A stretch of DNA of 44,679 nt from NCBI GenBank assembly GCA_900088475.1, contig FLMG01000135.1:139479-184157 (forward strand), given 5' to 3'. The notes under the pieces are model-generated. The model did no database searches. It was not told the DNA's origin and worked only from the letters and a program-made list of their open reading frames with translations. Positions within the stretch are counted from its first letter, which is position 1. Every line of letters begins with the position of its first letter. Of this stretch, positions 38,401 through 44,679 are shown piece by piece. Position numbers and translations under genes: made by a program. This DNA is from Hyphochytrium catenoides (lineage: Eukaryota; Sar; Hyphochytriomycetes; Hyphochytriales; Hyphochytriaceae).

Positions 38401-40441
38401 GTGGGACTGAAATGAGGCATACATTGTCCGGCCCACAACCCACATATCCCTGAGGTCGTCTGCATACGCAGTAGAGGGCTTCGTCCGGGAGAAGGAAGAG
38501 ACTATACCGCGATAAGCTCGAATGCACCTGCATCACACCCGGGGAGCTGTTAAAATGTTTTTTCGTTAAGTGAGGATGAGAGTTATGACAACCTTAATCC
38601 ACTCTCGAGGTCCTTGGTCAAACTCAATTTCAAACATTCCAGTCACAGGGGCATAAGCAACAACCAGCCCAGCCTTTGTGCTGCTTTTCCTGGCCGCTAT
38701 TACTCGCCGACCAACCAGTGAGATCGCAGTTAATCTACTGACTGGTGGTGACTGTCCACAAATTTGGGTCCACAACGGCAGCTGAATCAAATCATCTATA
38801 TTGGAAGCACGAATGTGAATAGACTCCTTTGGTGATTATAAAAGAACTGTTGCTTTCACACCTTGAGATGCCACTTCTGCGCAACCCGAGTGACATCGAT
38901 AGCCACATTGCTGGCACGAGATTACTGCCAAATCTTGCCCAAGCAAGCCGCAGCCGAAGCAGTATTCTTCCGGGAGCTCTACTTGGTTGCAGACTTCATT
39001 AAGCAAAGGCTGATGACGAAAGCGCAAGTGTCCGGAGTCAAGCTGTACCCAAGGAGGGCGGGAGTCCTATCAGTCCTGCCGCACCCTTTATGGGGGCGCC
39101 ATGTTGTAGGCTTACCAGATCAAGGTTAACCCATACAATCTCTCCATCGTCGAACTCTACTTCATGCTGCTTTATGCTGGAGTTGTAAGACTTGATGGTG
39201 GCCTTCTGCCAGACACGCTCTGCCGGTACCCATATCTCGACGCTGGTGCCATCAAGGGCACCGCCTCCTTCCTGAGGGTTCAGCCGGAAAGGGTCTACAA
39301 GAATCAAACTGTTAGAGTCATATCACACAGCCTGGATGACGACTTACGAATTGATGGCCGCGGTATACAAGATCGTCTTCGCTGAGCCTCCCGGAGGCAA
39401 TATCGGCAGCTACATGAGCCTCTGCAGACTAAGCATGGCACAGCGACCTCCATCAGACCCGGGAGGTGAGATCCTACGGCATTGCTGACATCGCGCGACA
39501 GACAGGCGTTGCAGAAATGAAGCCTGCATTCCGGATTGCAGCACCTAAAGCCGTTCAAGGAATAATCGATGCGACGGCAGAGATGGCAAAATTCAACGTT
39601 CTCCTCTGGTGTGCTAGCAGCTAAATCCGGAAGAGGATAGTAGATATCATCCTCAAGACAGTAGGCATGGCTGACGAAGAACCTGTAAGGATAAGGATTT
39701 TCTGCTAATAGAGTATTTCTAGACATGTGGCACATGCCAGCCATCTTGACTGCTTCATGAGTGTCTCTTGCATCATGAATTGCAATGATCTCGCATAAAC
39801 GGATAATATCCGTCCGACTCAAAAAGATGCTAAGGGGTTCATGGCTCTCGGCACTCTCACTTAAGAGCTCAGCTGGCTTCCTGAGGGCGACCTCATAAGC
39901 CACTAGAGGACCAGCAGATAACAATCAGAACTCAAGCTCACCGCCTTCGTAGTGCTTGAAACACCTCAAAAGGTCCATGGCATGCTGATCTACCCGAGGC
40001 TGTCTGCTCTGGTGTCCAGTAGCGGACCGCCTCCACAATCTCTTGTCCTGACCTTCAATGAAACGGGGTGAAGACACCAGCGTCAACAAATGAGCGCTCC
40101 ATCCCATATAACGTAGGAACGACGAACCTGCTTGTGTATACTCTCACTACCTTGGCGATAGAGCACTTTAGGTGTTGCCCAAATTCTCGCCTAGCGCCAT
40201 ACTTGGAAGAGCCTTCAGCTATCATCAAGCATGTGCCAGGAACGAGCGGCTCCTTGTAGCAGTGGTCGTCGGTGATCTCCGACATTGGATCAGTTGCTGC
40301 TTCCGAAGCTGAGTCAGGGTGTGCATCTACTCCTTCAAGTTTCAGTTTTTCAGAACAGGGAATGTTGAGTAAGCCTTTGGCCTTCATTCCCAAGCCATGT
40401 GGTTCTACGGGCTGAGAGTCTTGGGTTCCGTAAGGGTCCAT
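35494..40441 (-). CDS. SET1/Trithorax-type histone H3K4 methyltransferase with CDCA7-like zinc finger, Tudor-like and PHD modules
   Basis: Exons in transcript order: 40441-40124, 40047-39942, 39902-39348, 39294-39116, 39042-38862, 38795-38593, 38527-38423, 38361-38121, 38045-37864, 37798-37730, 37658-37546, 37504-37018, 36943-36757, 36652-36520, 36459-36288, 36233-36107, 36026-35951, 35896-35740, 35667-35494: 3765 nt in one frame, 1254 aa. Domain order: 4CXXC/CDCA7-like zinc finger (about 247-310: [29 protein letters not shown]); Tudor-like segment (about 340-385); half-PHD (414-440); second Tudor-like segment (about 468-510); C4HC3 PHD finger (534-586); TFIIS N-terminal-like helical domain (about 680-750: [39 protein letters not shown]); a further Cys-rich region; SET (about 1117-1240: [37 protein letters not shown]); post-[16 protein letters not shown] at the very end. 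The SET sequence is of the SET1/COMPASS kind, so nuclear H3K4 methylation is expected. The exon 11/12 junction needs a 41-nt GC-AG intron and is the weakest; exons 1/2 are also tentative. Confidence 0.88.
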
Positions 40442-41750
40442 GCCGGGTTATCCGCCTAGGATATCGCGTTGTCCTGACCGGTTTACCGTTCACTCCTCCG
40501 CTCTTTTCTTTTCATCGCCACACCTTTGCTTCATGACAGATTCGCCATTGCACTACTCTTTGTGGACCACCGCCAACTTGGTAAGTCCATAGCTGTCCAT
40601 CTACGAGAAGAAGAGTCGGCGCGCTTCTCCACTCTTAGCTGTAGTCGGTGCCTTCAGTGATCCCTTCATCCGCCTCTTTCATGAACCCTTATTAGAATCA
40701 GAAGTTAACCGGCCACTTCGTACTTGTAGAAAGGAGGCAACTGTCCCTATGTTGATCCTGCTGCTTTGCCCTCAAGAACCTTTCAGTTCAACCACTTTTG
40801 CTTAAACCACGCTGAAGCAAAATAATCCAGATACGGGAGATGCTTACGGAGATACGTTGATGTTAGAGAGATTTGACTGCTGTTGGAAGTAATGGAGCTT
40901 CGTTTCCGAGCCCGTCGAGCTCTCATACATGCTCTTCCAGATTTTCGGCAATGCTGCAGAAACTGCGGAAGCAGAAAATTGCGAAGCGAATTTGGTTTGT
41001 TACTTTTGCCGTACACATTCCGGACGCGATGCCATGGAGCTGGCACCTACTGTACCGTACACCGCCAGGAACCACAAGCCAAGAGAGCGTTCATCCTGAA
41101 TGAATAGTGCCATATATTCGGAATCCCAGGGCTTCTTCTCTTTTTGAAAGGACAGCATGCAGCGCTTCGGAAGGATGGGCTTGGACTCTCTAGGCGGCAC
41201 ATCAGCGGTACCTCAAGGCCCCGGCGGCGGTGGCGGCGGACAGAGGGACCTCCACTGTTTACATCGATGACGTGACTGTTGGACAATGACCCAGCCAGTC
41301 CACAAACTCGTCAGGCGATGCTGCCAAAGAGAGGCGATCTATTATGGTGGTGAACAAGTCCGACATTAGTACACGCTGTATTACTCTTGCTGGGGTGGGG
41401 CGTTGTGACTGTCTTGACACATGAGTCCACAGGCACTATTATCTAGTAAACTTCTCATCGTCACGCAGTGTGAGGTGTGGCCCTGGACGCAGAGTCAAAG
41501 ATCAACTGCAATAGCCCAACAGCTAGCTCTACCACTGAAAGCATTCGGCACGATACGTGGGTAGCGGTGCTTGCAGTACTGGTCGTCCGGCCCACCTATT
41601 AAGCCCCGTTATCTATATATAGCTGCCCAGTTCGGTGCTTGACTGTGGGCGCAGGAGCTTGGGGCACTTCACTGTGGACAAAACAGTTGCTTTGTCCTCA
41701 GTTCGAGTTATTGAAGTGCGATGCTTGGGTACGGATTGGCTCCAACTGGA
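40442..41750. other. Intergenic stretch, no recognised gene
   Basis: About 1.3 kb between the SET1-like start and the RBM28-like stop. Short overlapping ORFs near 40783-41290 on both strands have no domain and no conserved splice pattern. A CGG-rich patch lies at about 41219-41242. It should contain the SET1-like promoter and the RBM28-like 3' UTR. Confidence 0.5.
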
Positions 41751-44679
41751 TTATTCTTCGTCAAACCAGCGTGATCGTTTCAGATTCTCTGCTTTGGCGC
41801 TGCCAAAAAGCTTGGATTTATAAGTGTCCACCAGCTTGTCAAAGTCTCTTTCTTGCTTAGCCTCGCGTTTCTCAGCCGCCCTCTTTTTGGGTTCCTTTCG
41901 ACTCCTCTTCCTGCCTTCTTCAATAGGCTGCGCCTGACAAACCCCATCAGAATGAGAGGTGAGGGCCTTTCCTCTTCACTGCGAACTTACCTGCAGTAGG
42001 TTCTCTTCTTCTGGCATTTGTCGGTGTCTCTTCCTGGGTCCTACAGGCACTTGTTCCCCTTTCTGACTCTTCAGCGATGCAAGCTTTCCAGTGGTGTTTT
42101 TCGCCTCTGATGTTTCTTTACTCGTGTTGGCTGAGTGGTCAAGCTTTCTTCGCTTAACATCCTTGCCCTCTGCGGCTTCTGCGGCTTGCTTCTTCCGTTC
42201 ACGCTGCCGCTTCCCTCGGCTCTTCTTTACGGGCTTCTCAGACTCGTCAACCAAGAGGTGCTTGGCCTTTGCCTCCTCGACCTTCTTCTTCTCCCTGTCT
42301 TTCCGCCGCGCCTACGAGATATATAATAAGAGTGGAAGTTTGATTTTGCGGAGCTGGAGCTGCTGTACCTCTTGTATCCGAAGCTTCTTGAGATTCTCCA
42401 CAGAAAACTCGACTATCAGCCGGGGTCGAGCATCCACAGGGGCACGTTGCTTTAGTGCGGCCCTGCCTCCCTTCAGCCACATCGTTCACGTTAGCTCTTA
42501 ACCTATTTGTGACAGGCAAGAAAAAGGTGAAGTTCTAACCGTGGCATTCTCGCTATAGGCTGGGTTGTTATTCAGCTCCCTTAGTGCTGCCAGGGCGTGA
42601 ACATGCTCTGTGAACTCCACAAAGCCAAACCTAGAGAATAGCAGAGAATGAAGGTTTAGAGTAGAAGCGCACGGAGCTATATCAAGGTCATGCACGTGCC
42701 AGACAACCTAACTCACTGGCGGAGAGAAATTCAAACATAAGACATTCACATATCTAGTGCGGGTAATAATCAAGATGACGACGAACCCTTTCGACTTCGG
42801 CCGGCCCTTGGAATCCTTTTCCTCAGCATCCCGTGTCACCTTGGCCGTTAAAATCTTCACTGGAGGATAGCGCCCTGAGGAAAGCTCCTTCATTCGCAGA
42901 TGAGGCGCGGGTTCATCAAAGGACACCAACTTCTTCTCCATGCCTTTCTGAGCAGCGCTCCGAAAGAGATTTTGGAGACTTCTGTCATCTGCAGAGCAGT
43001 TATATGAGTCTTACTGCAACATCACTACGGAAGGACTTACTCCCACCAGTATCTTTATCCAGGTTCCGTACTGAAAGTCTGGTTGGGGAGATGAAGAAGA
43101 GCGGGTTCCGCAATTTCTCTTTTTTCTCCTTCTGCGCCCGTCTTCGTTTCTCAATATCCCCTTGAGGAAGTGTTGGCTTTTCCTCTTTTTCCTGCAGCCC
43201 ATCGAGAACGTCAGTATGAGTAGCTACCCAATGGCAAAGCCATGAGCACGTACAAAATTAGTGTTAACGTAGCCCTCAGACCCTAAGTATAGGTTTCGCT
43301 TGTCTGTCTTCTGTTTTTTCTTCTCATCACTCAAAGTGGTCGCCTGGGTCCTACGGTTCAGGTGTCAACAGTTTGGCCACGAAAAATGACTAGGCCGTTG
43401 CAGCAGTTGAAAGGGAAAGGGACTTTACAATCTGACCTGTCAACAGCGGGGGAGATAACCAACACCCGGCCATCTAGAGTCACCCCACCAGCAGCCATAG
43501 CGAGCGCTGCAGAGTTCTCGACTTGCTTTTTCTTTTTGCCCAAGTTTCCAAGTTTCTCTAATGATGCTTCACCGGCTTTGATGGCCCTTTTGGCTGAATC
43601 TTCATCCCTGAAAAGGACGAAGGCATTTCCTTTCGGCAGCCCATTATCCTTATTCTGCACCTACGACAGGCTTAGCGCCACCGGCTTTTTGGAGTGTGCT
43701 TATTGCTCAAGTCCTTACCATTTTAACATATTTCACGCGACCAAACTGTTCAAAGCACTTCTTCAGAGCATCTTCAGAGGTCTCGAAGAGGATATTTCGT
43801 ACAAAAACTGTGCGCCTCAGCTCTTCTTCCGGAGGTGGTTGACTTACTTTTGGCTTCGACATTGCTGCCTTGCCTTCATTACTTGGCCCTGCGCCTGGCC
43901 CTTCTTCATCCTCCTCCGGTTCTTCATCAGATTCTCCCTTTGTAGAAACTTCATCTTCAGCTCCTGACGACGACTTGCCTTCATCGTTGTCTTCCTCACT
44001 AGTGTCACCACTTTCGCTGGCATCTTCTTCTGGCTGATCTTCTTCCCTCTCTGTCTCGTCTGAAAACTTTTTGCTCATGTCCAAGTTCTGGTCTGGATTC
44101 GAAGGTTTATAGAGTTCAGCTCCAATCACTTTACGATGTTAGTGGCACAATCAAAGTGTACCTTCCTGAGCTTGAGATTTGGCCTCACCCTCCTCTAAAG
44201 CTTGACTCGTGGCAGTCGTGGTCTCACTTGGGTTATTTCCCTCGCCTTCCTGCTGCAGAGAGAGCCTTTGAAAGGACGAAGCCGAGACTGCCCAATCCAC
44301 AGCAATAGGTCTCCCTCTGAGCTTTTGCCCGTTCTTGGAGCTCATCGCCGCGGCAGATGCCGACTGAAGGTAAAATTCAACGAAAGCAAATCCCCGATTT
44401 TGGCCTGTAATTATTGGCAGTGAGTAGCAGACTTCTGCAGAAGGACCTTCAGTCTCCTCTATCTCAATACCTGGCTGCTTCTCAGGTACATTGACATCGT
44501 TGAGGAGACCATACGGCTCAAAGTCCTTCCGAAGCTCGTTGGCGGTTATCTGGACGGGATGCTAAGTAGGTCGAAAAGAGTCCCAGAACACCTGTAATGC
44601 GGGTAGAGACTGACCTTGAATGGAATGTTCCGGACAATTAGTCGATTCTGCCTAACGTTTGCCAAGCTACAAGGACTTC
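41751..44679 (-). CDS. RBM28/Nop4-like multi-RRM nucleolar protein (5' truncated)
   Basis: Exons in transcript order: 44666-44615, 44561-44162, 44128-43719, 43660-43424, 43343-43254, 43191-43041, 42988-42787, 42630-42540, 42470-42369, 42311-41991, 41933-41751. The N-terminus lies outside the window. Three RRMs are readable. The first has RLIVRNIPFK and GQNRGFAFVEF, followed by LRGRPIAVDWAVS. The second has RTVFVRNILFETSEDALKKC and KGNAFVLFRDE, with a basic insert. The third has RLSVRNLD and KSKG-FGFVEF. A strongly acidic Ser/Glu/Asp linker (about 43860-44080) lies between the first two, as in RBM28. The block KRNLYLGSEGYV and the final RSRWFDEE also match RBM28/Nop4. The C-terminal part is Lys/Arg-rich. 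In yeast and animals these proteins act in the nucleolus, in assembly of 60S ribosomal subunits. The end of exon 43424 was chosen to keep frame; a donor at 43444 is also possible. Confidence 0.9.

Noticed and set aside
40783-41290. Cluster of overlapping short ORFs on both strands, some Cys/Arg-rich
   Set aside because: No consistent frame, domain or splice structure; probably intergenic GC-rich DNA.

Overview
Organism: this is eukaryotic nuclear DNA. Most genes are broken into many short exons by short introns (about 40-300 nt, GT-AG plus at least one GC-AG), and the proteins are eukaryote-specific: SMC5, cytosolic alanyl-tRNA synthetase, a SET1-type histone methyltransferase, an RBM28/Nop4-type ribosome-biogenesis factor, a TMTC protein, an AKR1-type ankyrin-DHHC acyltransferase and a TEPSIN/MTV1-type adaptor. 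TMTC, a questin-oxidase-like protein and an intronless DUF1206 membrane protein together point to a protist or alga rather than an animal, plant or yeast. A stramenopile-like lineage is possible, but the sequence alone does not settle it. A 42-base N run marks it as draft assembly. Layout: (1) 1-4008 (+), 3' part of a TEPSIN/MTV1-like gene, cut by the window edge. (2) 4345-10911 (-), a complete SMC5 of 24 exons; splicing them gives an unbroken 1103-residue protein. (3) About 11823-12517 (+), a dead 3' end of a Ty1/copia pol gene in a gene-poor stretch. (4) 13805-15143 (+), questin-oxidase-like protein, two exons. (5) 16279-19216 (+), TMTC-like membrane/TPR protein. (6) 20651-21700 (+), an intronless secreted repeat protein with two matching CxCxCK motifs. 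(7) 22764-26695 (+), ankyrin-DHHC acyltransferase, 15 exons, 752 residues, with a DHWC active-site variant. (8) 27935-29098 (+), intronless DUF1206 protein. (9) 30194-35435 (+), alanyl-tRNA synthetase, 19 exons, 972 residues. (10) 35494-40441 (-), SET1-like methyltransferase with a CDCA7-like zinc finger, Tudor-like and PHD modules; 19 exons, 1254 residues; it ends only 58 nt from the alanyl-tRNA synthetase stop. (11) 41751 to the window end (-), RBM28/Nop4-like RNA-binding protein, 5' end missing. How the genes relate: this is an ordinary eukaryotic gene mix, not an operon or gene cluster. Several encode core machinery (SMC5/6 DNA repair, translation, chromatin, ribosome biogenesis); others serve the endomembrane system (TEPSIN, TMTC, DHHC). 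I see no convincing new multi-gene system. The best leads are single genes: the secreted CxCxCK repeat protein, the unusual SET1 architecture, the DHWC acyltransferase, and the strong phase-0 intron bias in SMC5 and alanyl-tRNA synthetase. All exon coordinates come from reading splice signals and keeping frame by eye; no alignment or transcript data were available.
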